64,000 nt of DNA, taken from contig NZ_CP084626.1 in NCBI RefSeq assembly GCF_022878925.1, positions 1,054,001-1,118,000 of the forward strand, given 5' to 3'. Shown here one piece after another: positions 16,675 to 26,835 of the stretch. The position numbers and the translations under genes are program-made. Source of the stretch: Caballeronia sp. TF1N1 (lineage in GTDB: Bacteria; Pseudomonadota; Gammaproteobacteria; Burkholderiales; Burkholderiaceae). Under the pieces are notes generated by a model that made no database searches, had not been told where the DNA came from, and saw nothing but the letters and a program-made list of their open reading frames with translations. Positions within the stretch are counted from its first letter, which is position 1; each line of letters opens with the position of its first letter.

Positions 16675-18090
16675 ATGAGTAAATCCGTGGCCGACGTCAT
16701 TCAGCTCGTCAAGGACGAAGACGTCAAGTTTGTCGATTTCCGCTTCACCGACACGCGCGGCAAAGAACAACACGTTTCCGTGCCGGTCTCGGCATTCGAC
16801 GAAGACAAATTTGAAAGCGGCCACGCTTTCGACGGTTCGTCCATCGCCGGCTGGAAGGGCATCGAAGCATCGGACATGTTGCTCATCCCCGATGCGGATA
16901 CCGCGTTCATCGACCCGTTCTACGAAGAGTCCACGCTGGTTCTGACCTGCGACGTGGTCGAGCCGGCCGACGGCAAGGGCTACGAGCGCGACCCGCGTTC
17001 GCTGTCGAAGCGCGCTGAGGCATATCTGAAGAGCTCGGGTCTCGGCGACACCGCGTTCTTCGGTCCGGAGCCGGAATTCTTCATTTTCGACTCGGTGCAA
17101 TGGAACACGGATCAGTCGGGCACGTTCGTCAAGATCGGCTCGGAAGAAGCGCCGTGGTCGTCGGCGAAGGAATTCGAAGGCGGCAACACCGGCCACCGTC
17201 CGGGCACGAAGGGCGGCTATTTCCCGGTCGCGCCGGTCGACACGTTCCAGGACATGCGTTCTGAAATGTGCCTGTTGCTCGAACAGATCGGCATTCCGGT
17301 CGAAGTTCACCACCACGAAGTGGCGGGCCAGGGCCAAAACGAAATCGGCACCAAGTTCTCGACGCTGGTTCAGCGCGCGGACTGGCTGCAGCAGATGAAG
17401 TACATCATCCACAACGTGGCGCATACGTACGGCAAGACGGCGACGTTCATGCCGAAGCCTATCGTCGGCGACAACGGTTCGGGCATGCACGTTCACCAGT
17501 CGATCTGGAAGGACGGTCAGAACCTGTTCGCGGGCAATGGCTACGCGGGGCTGTCGGAATTCGCGCTGTTCTACATCGGCGGCATCATCAAGCATGCACG
17601 CGCGCTGAACGCGATCACGAATCCGGGTACGAACTCGTACAAGCGTCTCGTGCCGCACTTCGAAGCGCCTGTGAAGCTGGCTTACTCGGCTCGCAACCGT
17701 TCGGCATCCATCCGCATTCCGCACGTGAGCAACCCGAAGGGCCGCCGTATCGAAACGCGCTTCCCGGATCCGCTCGCGAATCCGTACCTGTGCTTCTCCG
17801 CGCTGATGATGGCGGGTCTCGACGGCGTGCAGAACAAGATTCATCCGGGCGAAGCCGCGGACAAGAATCTGTACGACCTGCCGCCGGAAGAAGATGCAAA
17901 GATCCCGACCGTGTGTGCCGGCCTCGATCAGGCACTCGACGCACTCGACGCGGATCGCGAGTTCCTGACGCGCGGCGGCGTGTTCACGGATTCGATGCTC
18001 GACGCCTACATCGAACTGAAGACGAACGAGCTGCAACGTTATCGTCAGTCGGTGCATCCGGTCGAGTTCGAGATGTACTACTCGCTGTAA
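16675..18090 (+). CDS. glnA: Glutamine synthetase, type I
   Basis: A 471-residue dodecameric cytosolic enzyme that makes glutamine from glutamate, ammonia and ATP. Diagnostic parts are DGSSIAGW near residue 55, the ATP/metal motif [29 protein letters not shown], the [16 protein letters not shown] motif and Tyr400 in NLYDLPPEE, the expected adenylylation site of the I-beta class. Length equals that of E. coli GlnA. The ATG at 16675 follows AGGAG at 16664-16668. A sigma-54 promoter and NtrC-type sites precede it and ntrB-ntrC follow after a terminator, the classical nitrogen-control layout. Confidence 0.98.
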   Translation: MSKSVADVIQLVKDEDVKFVDFRFTDTRGKEQHVSVPVSAFDEDKFESGHAFDGSSIAGWKGIEASDMLLIPDADTAFIDPFYEESTLVLTCDVVEPADGKGYERDPRSLSKRAEAYLKSSGLGDTAFFGPEPEFFIFDSVQWNTDQSGTFVKIGSEEAPWSSAKEFEGGNTGHRPGTKGGYFPVAPVDTFQDMRSEMCLLLEQIGIPVEVHHHEVAGQGQNEIGTKFSTLVQRADWLQQMKYIIHNVAHTYGKTATFMPKPIVGDNGSGMHVHQSIWKDGQNLFAGNGYAGLSEFALFYIGGIIKHARALNAITNPGTNSYKRLVPHFEAPVKLAYSARNRSASIRIPHVSNPKGRRIETRFPDPLANPYLCFSALMMAGLDGVQNKIHPGEAADKNLYDLPPEEDAKIPTVCAGLDQALDALDADREFLTRGGVFTDSMLDAYIELKTNELQRYRQSVHPVEFEMYYSL

Positions 18091-18170
18091 GCGCCGCCAA
18101 CGCATGACGTCGATGCGCTTCGTAGACGGCTGGTCGATGAAGCGCGCGGCGCATGCCCTAGGCGAACACG

Positions 18171-18199
18171 AAAAAGGGACGGCGCGCCGTCCCTTTTTT
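18171..18199 (+). terminator. Terminator behind glnA
   Basis: The stem GGGACGGCG / CGCCGTCCC forms a tight near-continuous palindrome, flanked by AAAAA on the left and TTTTTT on the right. It lies 80 bases after the glnA stop. Readthrough, or a separate promoter in the next 100 bases, must feed ntrB. Confidence 0.93.
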
Positions 18200-18296
18200 A
18201 ATCGCCGCGTGGCTGACGCGCGTCACATGCAGTCACAAAGAAAGAAGAAGATCGAGTTTCACGAGCGACCTCATTGGCCACCCTTTTTAAAGCTCG

Positions 18297-19439
18297 ATGG
18301 TGCTTAAGAATCTGATCAAGGCCCGCAAAGGGCACGCCGACGCACTCTCCGACGACACCCAACTCGCGGGAACCGGTCTTCTGCCGGGACTCGAAGCGTT
18401 GCCGACCGTCGTGCTCGTGCTCGACAAACGCACGCAGCGCATCGCGTACGCGAACCCGTCGGCGGAGTCGATGCTGGAGATGTCGCGCAAGCAACTCACG
18501 CAGACGCACTGGCCCAATCTCTTCGCCAACTCCGAGGAACTGGCGACAACCATCGCATCCATCGCGGAGAACCGCTTCAACGCGACGCGGCTCGATGCCA
18601 TGCTCGAACGCCCCGGGCGCGAGGCGTTTCACGTGCATGCGATCGTCGCGTATCTGGAAGTCGCCACCGATTACGTGCTGCTCGAACTCTTCGAGAACGA
18701 ACGGCATTTGCGCACCGACCGCGAAGAGCGCATTCACGATCTCACGGCGGTAAACAAGCAGCTCATCCGCAACCTCGCGCACGAGATCAAAAACCCGCTC
18801 GGCGGCATTCGCGGGGCCGCGCAACTGCTCGAGTTCGAACTCGGCGCGCGCGAACGCGACGAGTTGCGCGAATACACGCAGGTCATCATCAAGGAATCGG
18901 ATCGGCTGCAGACGCTCGTCGATCGCTTGCTGGAACCGCACCGGCATCCGCATATCGTGGGCGATGTGAACATCCACGAAGTCTGCGAGCGCGTGCGCGC
19001 GGTGATCCTCGCGGAGTTTCCGCGCGGCCTCACCATCGAACGCGATTACGACGTGAGCGTGCCCGACCTGCGCGGCGACAAGGAACAACTGATACAAGCG
19101 CTCCTCAACATCGTGCGCAACGCGGCCGAAGCGTTGAGAGAGCGCATCTCGCAAGGCGACGCGAAGATCGAACTGCGTACGCGCATTGCGCGCAAGGTGA
19201 CCATTGGCAAAAAGCTGCACAAACTGGCATTGGACTTGCATATCACTGACAACGGTCCCGGCATTCCTAGTGAGATTCGCGACCGGATTTTCTTTCCGCT
19301 CGTGTCGGGCCGGGAAGATGGTAGCGGTCTGGGTCTTACGCTCGCGCAGTCGTTCGTGCATCAGCACGACGGGCTGATCGAAGTGGAGAGCAAGCCCGGT
19401 TGCACCGAGTTCGCCATGCTGTTGCCATTCGGAAACTGA
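18297..19439 (+). CDS. ntrB: Nitrogen regulation histidine kinase/phosphatase NtrB
   Basis: A 380-residue soluble sensor kinase, also called GlnL. A PAS-like sensor domain (about residues 30-135; LPTVVLVLDKRTQRIAYANP) is followed by the dimerisation/H-box with His162 in NLAHEIKNPLGGIRGAAQL, and an ATPase domain with N-box LLNIVRNAAEAL, G1 DNGPGIP and G2 GSGLGLTLA. There is no membrane segment, as expected for NtrB, whose kinase/phosphatase balance is set by PII proteins. Both ATG 18297 and GTG 18300 are possible starts. It is 206 bases behind glnA and 133 before ntrC. Confidence 0.96.
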   Translation: MVLKNLIKARKGHADALSDDTQLAGTGLLPGLEALPTVVLVLDKRTQRIAYANPSAESMLEMSRKQLTQTHWPNLFANSEELATTIASIAENRFNATRLDAMLERPGREAFHVHAIVAYLEVATDYVLLELFENERHLRTDREERIHDLTAVNKQLIRNLAHEIKNPLGGIRGAAQLLEFELGARERDELREYTQVIIKESDRLQTLVDRLLEPHRHPHIVGDVNIHEVCERVRAVILAEFPRGLTIERDYDVSVPDLRGDKEQLIQALLNIVRNAAEALRERISQGDAKIELRTRIARKVTIGKKLHKLALDLHITDNGPGIPSEIRDRIFFPLVSGREDGSGLGLTLAQSFVHQHDGLIEVESKPGCTEFAMLLPFGN

Positions 19440-19572
19440 GGATCATCGACCTGAATCCAAACGACGCACATTCCTGGCCGCCAATTTACGACGCGATTGC
19501 GCTCCAAGCCTTGAAGCCTGACCGTTTCGACGGGCTCACACCGAACCACACGAAGACTTCTCGCCGAACGAT

Positions 19573-21051
19573 ATGAAGCCGATCTGGATAGTAGACGACG
19601 ACCAATCAATCCGATGGGTGCTTGAGAAAGCACTCGCACGTGAGAACTTCACGACGCGCAGTTTCTCCGGCGTGCGCGATGCGCTCGCCGCGCTCGAGCA
19701 CGACAGCCCGCAAGTGCTCGTCTCCGACATCCGCATGCCAGGCGGCTCGGGCCTCGAATTGCTGCAAACGGTGCGTGACCGCTTGCCGGGCTTGCCAGTC
19801 ATCATCATGACGGCGTTCTCGGATCTGGATAGCGCGGTGGCCGCATTCCAGGGCGGCGCGTTCGAATATCTCGCGAAGCCTTTCGATGTCGACAAGGCCG
19901 TCGAGCTGATCCGCCGCGCCGTCGACGAGTCCATGCGCGGCGAGTCCGCCTTCGACGAGCGCGTGACGGAAACGCCCGAGATGCTCGGCCAGGCGCCAGC
20001 CATGCAGGACATGTTTCGCGCCATCGGCCGCTTGTCGCATTCGGCGGCGACCGTGCTCATCACGGGCGAATCAGGCACCGGAAAGGAGCTTGTCGCGCGC
20101 GCCTTGCACCGACATAGCCCGCGCGCGAACGGACCGTTCATCGCGCTGAATACGGCGGCGATTCCGAAGGATCTGTTGGAATCCGAACTATTCGGTCACG
20201 AGCGCGGCGCGTTCACCGGCGCGCAGGCCATGCGGCAAGGGCGTTTCGAGCAAGCGGAAAACGGCACGCTGTTTCTCGATGAAATCGGCGACATGCCGTT
20301 CGACTTGCAGACCCGCTTGCTGCGCGTGCTCTCCGACGGGCAGTTCTATCGCGTGGGCGGACACAATCCGCTCAAGGCGAACGTGCGCGTGATCGCGGCG
20401 ACGCATCAGAATCTCGAATCGCGCGTGCGGCAGGGTTTGTTTCGCGAGGACTTGTATCACCGGCTCAACGTGATTCGCCTGCGCTTGCCCGCGTTGCGTG
20501 AACGCAGCGAAGACATTCCCTTGCTCACGCGGCATTTTCTGCAGAAGAGCGCGCGTGATTTGGGCGTCGAGCCCAAGCGTGTCTCGGATGAAGCGATTGC
20601 TTATCTGGCGTCGCTGCCGTTTCCGGGCAACGTGCGCCAGTTGGAGAACTTGTGCAACTGGCTGACGGTGATGGCGCCCGCGCAAGTCATCGAGCAGAAG
20701 GACTTGCCACCCGACCTCACGCCGCGACAGGAATATGCGTCGGCGGAGAGCATTGCGGTGTTGCCCGATGGCGCGATGACGGCGGGGCCCGCGGTCACCA
20801 ACGGCGTCGCGGCGCCGTTGGCCGGAACGCCGGCTGGCGTCTGGGAGAATGGCTTGCGCACGGAAGTCGCGCGCCTTTTGCGTGAGAATTCGGCCGATGT
20901 CATGGACGAACTCGCGCGCCGTTTCGAGGCCGCCGTGATTCGCGAAGCACTCGACTTCACGCGCGGCCGGAAAGTAGAAGCGGCCGAGCGTCTGGGCATT
21001 GGCCGCAATACCATCACGCGCAAGATTCAGGAATTGCATTTGGACGCGTGA
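19573..21051 (+). CDS. ntrC: Nitrogen response regulator NtrC (sigma-54 activator)
   Basis: A 492-residue enhancer-binding protein. The receiver domain (1-120) carries phosphoacceptor Asp52 in [11 protein letters not shown] and Lys in YLAKPFD. The AAA+ domain has Walker A GESGTGKE at 165-172 and the sigma-54 contact loop GAFTGA at 212-217, with Walker B LFLDEIGD. The Fis-type helix-turn-helix is at the end ([21 protein letters not shown]). All key residues are intact. A Ser/Ala-rich linker of about 60 residues separates AAA+ and DNA-binding domains. It is expected to act on the glnA promoter of this window. It is convergent with xthA, 16 bases away. Confidence 0.97.
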   Translation: MKPIWIVDDDQSIRWVLEKALARENFTTRSFSGVRDALAALEHDSPQVLVSDIRMPGGSGLELLQTVRDRLPGLPVIIMTAFSDLDSAVAAFQGGAFEYLAKPFDVDKAVELIRRAVDESMRGESAFDERVTETPEMLGQAPAMQDMFRAIGRLSHSAATVLITGESGTGKELVARALHRHSPRANGPFIALNTAAIPKDLLESELFGHERGAFTGAQAMRQGRFEQAENGTLFLDEIGDMPFDLQTRLLRVLSDGQFYRVGGHNPLKANVRVIAATHQNLESRVRQGLFREDLYHRLNVIRLRLPALRERSEDIPLLTRHFLQKSARDLGVEPKRVSDEAIAYLASLPFPGNVRQLENLCNWLTVMAPAQVIEQKDLPPDLTPRQEYASAESIAVLPDGAMTAGPAVTNGVAAPLAGTPAGVWENGLRTEVARLLRENSADVMDELARRFEAAVIREALDFTRGRKVEAAERLGIGRNTITRKIQELHLDA

Positions 21052-21067
21052 TTTGGAACAAATGGGG

Positions 21068-21844
21068 TCAGCCGAGCGTCGCGATCACCGGCGCGTGGTC
21101 GGATGGCTGGTCCCATTTGCGCGGCGCTTTATCGACTTCGCATGAAGTGCATAGCGCCGAGAGTTCCGCCGACAGCAAGATATGGTCGATACGCAGACCC
21201 ATGTTCCGGCGGAACGCCATCATTCGATAATCCCACCACGTGTAGAGCTTTTCGGGCTGCTCGAACTTGCGGAAGGCATCGGTCAGGCCGAGTTCGACGA
21301 GTTGCACGAAGTGCGCGCGCTCCTCGGGCGATACGAGATTCTGTCCTTCCCACGCTTTCGGGTCGTGCACGTCGCGGTCGTCTGGCGCGATGTTGTAGTC
21401 GCCGAGTAACGCGAGCTTCGGATGATGCGCCATCTCACCGCGCAGCCATTCACGCAGCGCGTCGAGCCAGCGCATCTTGTAGGCGAACTTCTCGGTGCCG
21501 GGCGCCTGGCCGTTCGGAAAATACGCCGACACAATGCGCACGCCTTCCACCGTCGCCGCGATCACGCGCTGCTGCAAATCCTCGAAACCGGGGATATTGC
21601 GAATGACGTTCACCTCGTCCACTTCCATGCCGTCGCGCACCAGAATGCCGACGCCGTTATAGGTCTTCTGTCCCGCGAACCAGCTTTTGAAACCGACGGC
21701 CGCGAGTTCGGCGCGCGGAAACTTTTCGTCGGGGAGCTTGAGTTCCTGAAGACACAGGACGTCGACGTTGGAGGAAGCCAGCCAGTCGATGACGTGCTGC
21801 TGGCGGACTTTGAGCGAGTTGACGTTCCAGGTGGCGATTTTCAT
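21068..21844 (-). CDS. xthA: Exodeoxyribonuclease III (AP endonuclease)
   Basis: A 258-residue DNA repair nuclease of the EEP fold. It begins MKIATWNVNSLKVRQQHV, then LCLQELKLPDEKFP with the metal-binding Glu, GDYNIAPDDRDVHDP, and ends with the catalytic SDHAPVIATL. It cuts at abasic sites and removes 3' blocking groups. The ATG at 21844 begins the family sequence exactly; the frame is open further upstream but that part is not family-like. The divergent neighbour is the kdp operon; the gap of 265 bases holds the kdp control region. Confidence 0.96.
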   Translation of the reverse strand: MKIATWNVNSLKVRQQHVIDWLASSNVDVLCLQELKLPDEKFPRAELAAVGFKSWFAGQKTYNGVGILVRDGMEVDEVNVIRNIPGFEDLQQRVIAATVEGVRIVSAYFPNGQAPGTEKFAYKMRWLDALREWLRGEMAHHPKLALLGDYNIAPDDRDVHDPKAWEGQNLVSPEERAHFVQLVELGLTDAFRKFEQPEKLYTWWDYRMMAFRRNMGLRIDHILLSAELSALCTSCEVDKAPRKWDQPSDHAPVIATLG

Positions 21845-22007
21845 GGGGACGACGATTATCTTTGGTTCTGGTGAGGTCGAGTGCGCCGGACTTCGTGCGC
21901 AAGGCAATTCAAGTGCGAATAGCCATCCCGAATGATACCGCCATGTCATGGCGGATCGGCTTCGGCAACCTGGCGCGTGCTTCGCAAAGCTGCGGTCGAA
22001 GCGCCTC

Positions 22008-22030
22008 TTTACACCATTTTTACACCGCCC
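22008..22030 (+). promoter_or_regulatory. Candidate KdpE operator (T-rich direct repeats)
   Basis: Two copies of TTTACACC start at 22008 and 22019, one helical turn apart (11 bases), followed by GCCCC. This closely resembles the T-rich ...TTTACACCCCGCC... operator upstream of E. coli kdpFABC, as I recall it. It lies about 80-100 bases before the first kdp start codon. KdpE, the expected binder, is not encoded in this window. Confidence 0.7.
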
Positions 22031-22075
22031 CCTCCAACCTTATCCAACCCTTTACGCGTCCTCCCCTAATCTCCA

Positions 22076-22099
22076 CCCTATCCGAAAACCGATAGGGGA
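22076..22099 (+). promoter_or_regulatory. Leader hairpin overlapping the kdp Shine-Dalgarno
   Basis: CCCTATC (22076-22082) pairs perfectly with GATAGGG (22091-22097) across an 8-base loop. The right arm contains the purine tract AGGGGAG that serves as Shine-Dalgarno for the ATG at 22110, so folding would hide the ribosome site. Confidence 0.55.
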
Positions 22100-22109
22100 G
22101 AACGTCTCA

Positions 22110-22217
22110 ATGGACCTGCTTTACCTCGCCGGCATAGCCCTGTTCTGGGCCCTGTGCGTGGCCCTCACGCGTGGCTGCGCGCTACTGCGCAACCGCGTTC
22201 AGGGAGGCCGCGCATGA
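22110..22217 (+). CDS. 35-residue membrane miniprotein ahead of kdpF
   Basis: A short ORF starting [21 protein letters not shown] at an ATG with AGGGGAG about 11 bases upstream. It encodes one hydrophobic helix of about 19 residues (Leu3 to about Leu19) with a positively charged tail, so it should sit in the inner membrane with the C-terminus in the cytoplasm. Its TGA overlaps the ATG of kdpF (ATGA), which itself overlaps kdpA, so the three are translationally chained. I do not recognise it as a named Kdp subunit; a KdpF-like stabiliser or a regulatory leader peptide are both possible. Confidence 0.65.
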   Translation: MDLLYLAGIALFWALCVALTRGCALLRNRVQGGRA

Positions 22218-22309
22218 ACGCCTGGATGATGTGGCTCGCCGCCGCCTCGACGCTGCTGCTCTTCGCGTACCTCGTTTATGCGCTTCTCGACGCGGAGAAC
22301 CTCGAATGA
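22214..22309 (+). CDS. kdpF: Potassium-transporting ATPase subunit KdpF
   Basis: A 31-residue single-span membrane peptide, [20 protein letters not shown] onward to [11 protein letters not shown]. The YLVYALxxAE end is the KdpF hallmark shared with the E. coli 29-residue protein, which stabilises the KdpABC complex by lying against KdpA. It overlaps the preceding miniprotein by ATGA, and its own TGA overlaps the kdpA start (AATGA). Confidence 0.88.
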   Translation: MNAWMMWLAAASTLLLFAYLVYALLDAENLE

Positions 22310-24087
22310 ACGCCAATTCGCTGATGCAGACAGCACTCTTCATCCTCGTGCTGATCGCGCTCGCCATCCCGCTCGGCCGATACATCGCGAACGTGCTCGA
22401 TGGCTCGTCGGTGATCGTGAGAAAGACACGACCCGTCGAACGATTCATCTATCGCATGGCCGGCGTCGACCCCGAAGCGGAAATGTCGTGGAAGCACTAC
22501 GCGCTCGCCGTGCTGCTCTTCAACGCGCTCGGCACGCTCGCGCTGTACGGCTTGCTGCGCGTGCAGCATCTGCTGCCCGCCAACCCGCAAGGCTTCGGCG
22601 CGATGACGCCTGACGCCGCCTTCAATACCGCCGTGAGCTTCGTGACCAACACGAACTGGCAGGACTACGGCGGTGAAAGCACGCTCGGCTATCTCGCGCA
22701 AATGCTCGGCCTGACCGTGCAGAACTTCCTTTCGGCGGCGACGGGCATCGCTGTCGTCATCGCGCTGATTCGCGGTTTCAAGCGGCATTCGGTGCAGACC
22801 ATCGGCAACTTCTGGGTCGATCTCACGCGCACCACGTTGTACGTGCTCGCGCCGCTTGCTGTCGTGGTGTCGGTGTTGCTCGTGAGTCAGGGCGTGATCC
22901 AGAACTTCAAGGCGTATCGGGACGTCTCGACGCTGCAAGTCACGACGTATCAGACGCAGTCGACGGACGCGCAAGGCAAGGCCGTCACGCAAACGCTCGA
23001 GAACGACAAGCAAACGCTGCCGATGGGCCCCGTCGCGTCGCAGGAAGCCATCAAGATGCTCGGCACCAACGGTGGCGGCTTCTTCAACGCGAACTCCGCG
23101 CATCCGTACGAGAACCCGACGCCGTTTGCAAACTTCGTGCAGATGCTCGCCATGCTCGTCATTCCGGCGGCGTTATGCGTCGTCTTCGGGCGCATGGTCG
23201 GCGACAAGCGGCAAGGCTATGCGGTGCTCGCGGCCATGACCATCGCGTTCGCCGCCGCCTGCTGGAGCGAGATCGCGGCGGAACAGTCGGGCAATCCGGT
23301 GTATGCGTCGCTGCATGTCGATACGACCGCGTCCGCGCTGCAATCGGGCGGCAACATGGAAGGCAAGGAAACGCGCTTCGGCATTGCGCAATCGGGCATT
23401 TTCACGGTGGCGACGACCGCGGCCTCATGCGGCGCCGTCAACAACATGCACGATTCGCTGACGCCGCTCGGCGGGCTCGTGCCGATGCTGCTCATCCAGC
23501 TTGGCGAAGTGATCTTCGGCGGCGTCGGGTCGGGGCTCTACGGCATGCTCGTGTTCGCGTTGCTCGCGGTGTTCGTCGCGGGGCTGATGATCGGTCGCAC
23601 GCCCGAATACGCGGGCAAGAAGATCGAATCGTTCGAGATGAAGATGGTGTCGATCACCATTTTGCTCACGCCGTTCATCGTGCTCGCGGGCACCTCGATC
23701 GCCGTGCTGAGTGTGGCGGGAACGGCGGGTATCGCCAATCCCGGCGCGCACGGCTTCTCCGAAGTGCTCTATGCCTTCAGTTCCGCCGCCAACAACAACG
23801 GCAGCGCGTTCGGGGGCCTTTCGGTGAACACGCCGTTCTATAACGTCCTGCTCGGCATCGCGATGTGGTTCGGCCGCTTCGGCTCGATCATTCCGGTGCT
23901 CGCCATCGCGGGATCGCTCGCGGCCAAGAAGCGCCTCGCGGTGACGGCGGGCACGCTGCCCACGCACGGACCGCTCTTCGTCGTGTTGCTGCTCGGCACG
24001 CTGGTGCTGGTCGGCGCGCTCACGTACGTCCCCGCGCTCGCGCTCGGGCCGGTCGTCGAGCATCTCGGCATGATCGCCGGCCACTGA
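22306..24087 (+). CDS. kdpA: Potassium-transporting ATPase subunit KdpA
   Basis: A 593-residue inner-membrane subunit that binds and channels K+. It begins [16 protein letters not shown] at an ATG overlapping the kdpF stop. Selectivity-filter-like Gly motifs of the four-fold repeat are visible: [18 protein letters not shown], the [17 protein letters not shown] segment and [14 protein letters not shown]. About ten membrane segments can be counted, and length is normal. It works with KdpB (ATPase), KdpC and KdpF in high-affinity uptake when K+ is scarce. Confidence 0.97.
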   Translation: MNANSLMQTALFILVLIALAIPLGRYIANVLDGSSVIVRKTRPVERFIYRMAGVDPEAEMSWKHYALAVLLFNALGTLALYGLLRVQHLLPANPQGFGAMTPDAAFNTAVSFVTNTNWQDYGGESTLGYLAQMLGLTVQNFLSAATGIAVVIALIRGFKRHSVQTIGNFWVDLTRTTLYVLAPLAVVVSVLLVSQGVIQNFKAYRDVSTLQVTTYQTQSTDAQGKAVTQTLENDKQTLPMGPVASQEAIKMLGTNGGGFFNANSAHPYENPTPFANFVQMLAMLVIPAALCVVFGRMVGDKRQGYAVLAAMTIAFAAACWSEIAAEQSGNPVYASLHVDTTASALQSGGNMEGKETRFGIAQSGIFTVATTAASCGAVNNMHDSLTPLGGLVPMLLIQLGEVIFGGVGSGLYGMLVFALLAVFVAGLMIGRTPEYAGKKIESFEMKMVSITILLTPFIVLAGTSIAVLSVAGTAGIANPGAHGFSEVLYAFSSAANNNGSAFGGLSVNTPFYNVLLGIAMWFGRFGSIIPVLAIAGSLAAKKRLAVTAGTLPTHGPLFVVLLLGTLVLVGALTYVPALALGPVVEHLGMIAGH

Positions 24088-24101
24088 ATCTCGAGGAAAG
24101 C

Positions 24102-26234
24102 ATGAATCAAATGAATCAAGCGCCGCTGCATCGTCCGGACAATACCGGGCAGACGCGCACGGCGGCCCGTTCGATGTTCGATCCCGCGCTCGTGAAGCCC
24201 GCGATCGTCGATTCGTTCGTCAAGCTCGCGCCGCGCACGCAGTTGCGAAACCCCGTGATGTTCTGCGTGTATGTCGGCAGCATTCTCACGACCGTGCTCT
24301 GGATCGCCGCGCTCGCGGGCCAGGCCGAAGCGCCCGCGGGCTTCATCCTCGCGATCGCGTTATGGCTGTGGTTCACGGTGCTCTTCGCCAACTTCGCGGA
24401 AGCGCTCGCGGAAGGGCGCTCGAAGGCGCAGGCGGCGTCGTTGCGCAACGCCAAGCACAACGTGGTCGCCAAAAAGCTCAACGAGCCGCATCCGAAGTCG
24501 CCGATCCGCATCGTCGCATCGACGGATCTGCGGCGCGGCGATGTCGTGCTCGTCGAAGCGGGCGACGCGATTCCCGCCGATGGCGAAGTGATCGAAGGCG
24601 TGGCATCGGTCGATGAATCCGCGATCACGGGTGAATCCGCGCCCGTGATCCGCGAGTCGGGCGGCGACTTCTCGTCGGTGACGGGCGGCACGCGCGTGCT
24701 GTCGGACTGGATCGTCGTGCGAGTGAGCGTGAATCCGGGCGAGGCGTTTCTCGACCGCATGATCGCCATGGTCGAAGGCGCGAAGCGTCAGAAGACACCG
24801 AACGAAATCGCGCTCACCATCTTGCTCGTCGCGCTCACGCTCGTCTTGCTGTTCGCCACCGCGAGCCTCTTGCCGTTCTCCATGTTCGCCGTCGATGCCG
24901 CGAAGGCGGGCCACGTGGTGAGCATCACCGCGCTCGTGGCCTTGCTCGTCTGCCTGATCCCGACGACCATCGGCGGCCTGCTGTCCGCCATCGGCGTGGC
25001 GGGGATGAGCCGCATGATGCAGGCGAACGTCATCGCGACCTCGGGCCGCGCGGTCGAAGCCGCCGGCGATGTCGACGTGCTCCTGCTCGACAAGACCGGC
25101 ACGATCACGCTCGGCAACCGGCAGGCGTCGTCGTTCGCGCCCGCGCCGCGGGTCGATGAACGCGAACTCGCCGATGCCGCGCAACTCGCCTCGCTCGCCG
25201 ACGAAACGCCGGAAGGACGCAGCATCGTGGTGCTGGCCAAGCAACGCTTCAACATCCGCGAACGCGACATGGCCAGCTTGCACGCGACGTTTCTGGCGTT
25301 CTCCGCGCAGACGCGCATGAGCGGGGTGGATCTTCCCGACCGCGAGATTCGCAAGGGCGCGGCGCTCGCGGTGAAGAAGTACATCGAGGAACACGGCGGG
25401 CGTTTTCCGCAGGAAGTGCAGAGCGCCGTGGATGAAATCGCGCGACGCGGCAGCACGCCGCTCGTCGTCGCGGAACGCATGCTCGAAGGCGGCGCGCGCG
25501 CGCTCGGCGTGATCGAGCTGAAGGACATCGTGAAGGGCGGTATTCGCGAGCGCTTTGCCGAATTGCGCAAGATGGGCATCAAGACCGTGATGGTGACGGG
25601 CGACAACCGCCTGACCGCCGCCGCGATTGCCGCCGAAGCGGGCGTCGACGATTATCTCGCCGAAGCCACGCCGGAGACGAAGCTCGCGACCATCCGCGCG
25701 CATCAGGCCGAAGGGCGGCTCGTGGCGATGACCGGCGACGGCACCAACGACGCGCCCGCGCTCGCCCAGGCCGATGTCGCCGTCGCGATGAACACCGGCA
25801 CGCAGGCCGCGAAGGAAGCGGGCAACATGGTCGATCTCGATTCGAATCCGACCAAGCTGATCGAGATCGTCGAGATCGGCAAGCAGATGCTGATGACGCG
25901 CGGTTCGCTCACCACGTTTTCCATCGCCAACGACGTGGCCAAGTATTTCGCGATCATCCCGGCCGCGTTCGCGACGACGTATCCGCAATTGCGCGTGCTC
26001 GACGTAATGCATCTCGCGTCGCCGTCGTCGGCGATTCTCTCGGCGGTGATCTTCAATGCGCTGATCATCGTGTTTCTGATTCCGCTCGCGTTGAAGGGTG
26101 TGAAGTATCGTGCGCTCGGCGCAGCTTCGCTCTTGCGGCGTAATTTGCTGATCTACGGGCTGGGCGGCATCGTGTTGCCGTTTCCGGTCATCAAGCTGAT
26201 CGACATGACCATCAGCGCACTCGGCTGGCAATAA
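24102..26234 (+). CDS. kdpB: Potassium-transporting ATPase subunit KdpB (P-type ATPase)
   Basis: A 710-residue P-type ATPase, the energising subunit of the Kdp pump. The phosphorylated Asp is in [11 protein letters not shown]; the actuator loop [11 protein letters not shown], the nucleotide-binding domain and the hinge [21 protein letters not shown] are intact. The ATG at 24102 has GAGGAAAG six to nine bases upstream; an ATG at 24111 is also in frame. An N-terminal extension of about 25 residues rich in Asn/Gln/Arg precedes the conserved core. Its stop overlaps the first of three in-frame ATGs of kdpC. Confidence 0.97.
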   Translation: MNQMNQAPLHRPDNTGQTRTAARSMFDPALVKPAIVDSFVKLAPRTQLRNPVMFCVYVGSILTTVLWIAALAGQAEAPAGFILAIALWLWFTVLFANFAEALAEGRSKAQAASLRNAKHNVVAKKLNEPHPKSPIRIVASTDLRRGDVVLVEAGDAIPADGEVIEGVASVDESAITGESAPVIRESGGDFSSVTGGTRVLSDWIVVRVSVNPGEAFLDRMIAMVEGAKRQKTPNEIALTILLVALTLVLLFATASLLPFSMFAVDAAKAGHVVSITALVALLVCLIPTTIGGLLSAIGVAGMSRMMQANVIATSGRAVEAAGDVDVLLLDKTGTITLGNRQASSFAPAPRVDERELADAAQLASLADETPEGRSIVVLAKQRFNIRERDMASLHATFLAFSAQTRMSGVDLPDREIRKGAALAVKKYIEEHGGRFPQEVQSAVDEIARRGSTPLVVAERMLEGGARALGVIELKDIVKGGIRERFAELRKMGIKTVMVTGDNRLTAAAIAAEAGVDDYLAEATPETKLATIRAHQAEGRLVAMTGDGTNDAPALAQADVAVAMNTGTQAAKEAGNMVDLDSNPTKLIEIVEIGKQMLMTRGSLTTFSIANDVAKYFAIIPAAFATTYPQLRVLDVMHLASPSSAILSAVIFNALIIVFLIPLALKGVKYRALGAASLLRRNLLIYGLGGIVLPFPVIKLIDMTISALGWQ

Positions 26235-26245
26235 TGGAGATGAAC

Positions 26246-26803
26246 ATGAAGAACCTCTTGCGTCCCGCGATCGTGCTGCTGCTCGCGCTGACTGTCGTGA
26301 CCGGTTTGCTTTATCCGGCCATCGTGACGGCGCTCGGACAGGCCGCGTTCTCGCATCGGGCAAACGGCAGCATCATCGAGCGAGATGGGAAGGCGGTCGG
26401 TTCGGAACTGATCGGCCAGCAATTCGATGCCCCGCGCTACTTCTGGGGCCGTCTCTCGGCGACCACGCCGAACCCGTATAACGCGAGCGCTTCGAGCGGC
26501 TCGAACCTCGGTCCGACGAACCCCGCGCTCGCCGATGAAATCAAGTCGCGGATCACCGCGCTCGACGATCCGGCGTCCGCGCCTGTCGACCTCGTGACGT
26601 CGTCGGGCAGCGGGCTCGATCCCGAGATCAGTCCGGCAGCGGCGGCGTATCAGGTCGAACGCGTGGCGAAGGCGCGCGGCCTGCCGCGCGCACGGGTCGA
26701 AACGCTCGTCGCGCAGGCAACGTCCGGTAGACAGTTCGCTCTCTTCGGAGAGCCGCGAGTGAATGTGCTTAAATTGAATCTCGCGCTCGACGATGTTCGA
26801 TGA
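26246..26803 (+). CDS. kdpC: Potassium-transporting ATPase subunit KdpC
   Basis: A 185-residue protein with one N-terminal membrane anchor (about residues 5-30) and a periplasmic domain containing [29 protein letters not shown] and the conserved [14 protein letters not shown] motif. Three in-frame ATGs occur (26234, 26240, 26246); the GGAG at 26236-26239 favours the third. KdpC aids K+ affinity and complex assembly. The gap to kdpD is only 32 bases. Confidence 0.95.
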   Translation: MKNLLRPAIVLLLALTVVTGLLYPAIVTALGQAAFSHRANGSIIERDGKAVGSELIGQQFDAPRYFWGRLSATTPNPYNASASSGSNLGPTNPALADEIKSRITALDDPASAPVDLVTSSGSGLDPEISPAAAAYQVERVAKARGLPRARVETLVAQATSGRQFALFGEPRVNVLKLNLALDDVR

Positions 26804-26835
26804 TCGATCACGCTTGAAGCAATCCGCCGCCCACG

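Noticed and set aside
18297..19439. A transmembrane sensor function for the kinase behind glnA
   Set aside because: No hydrophobic segment is long enough; the domain order fits soluble NtrB.
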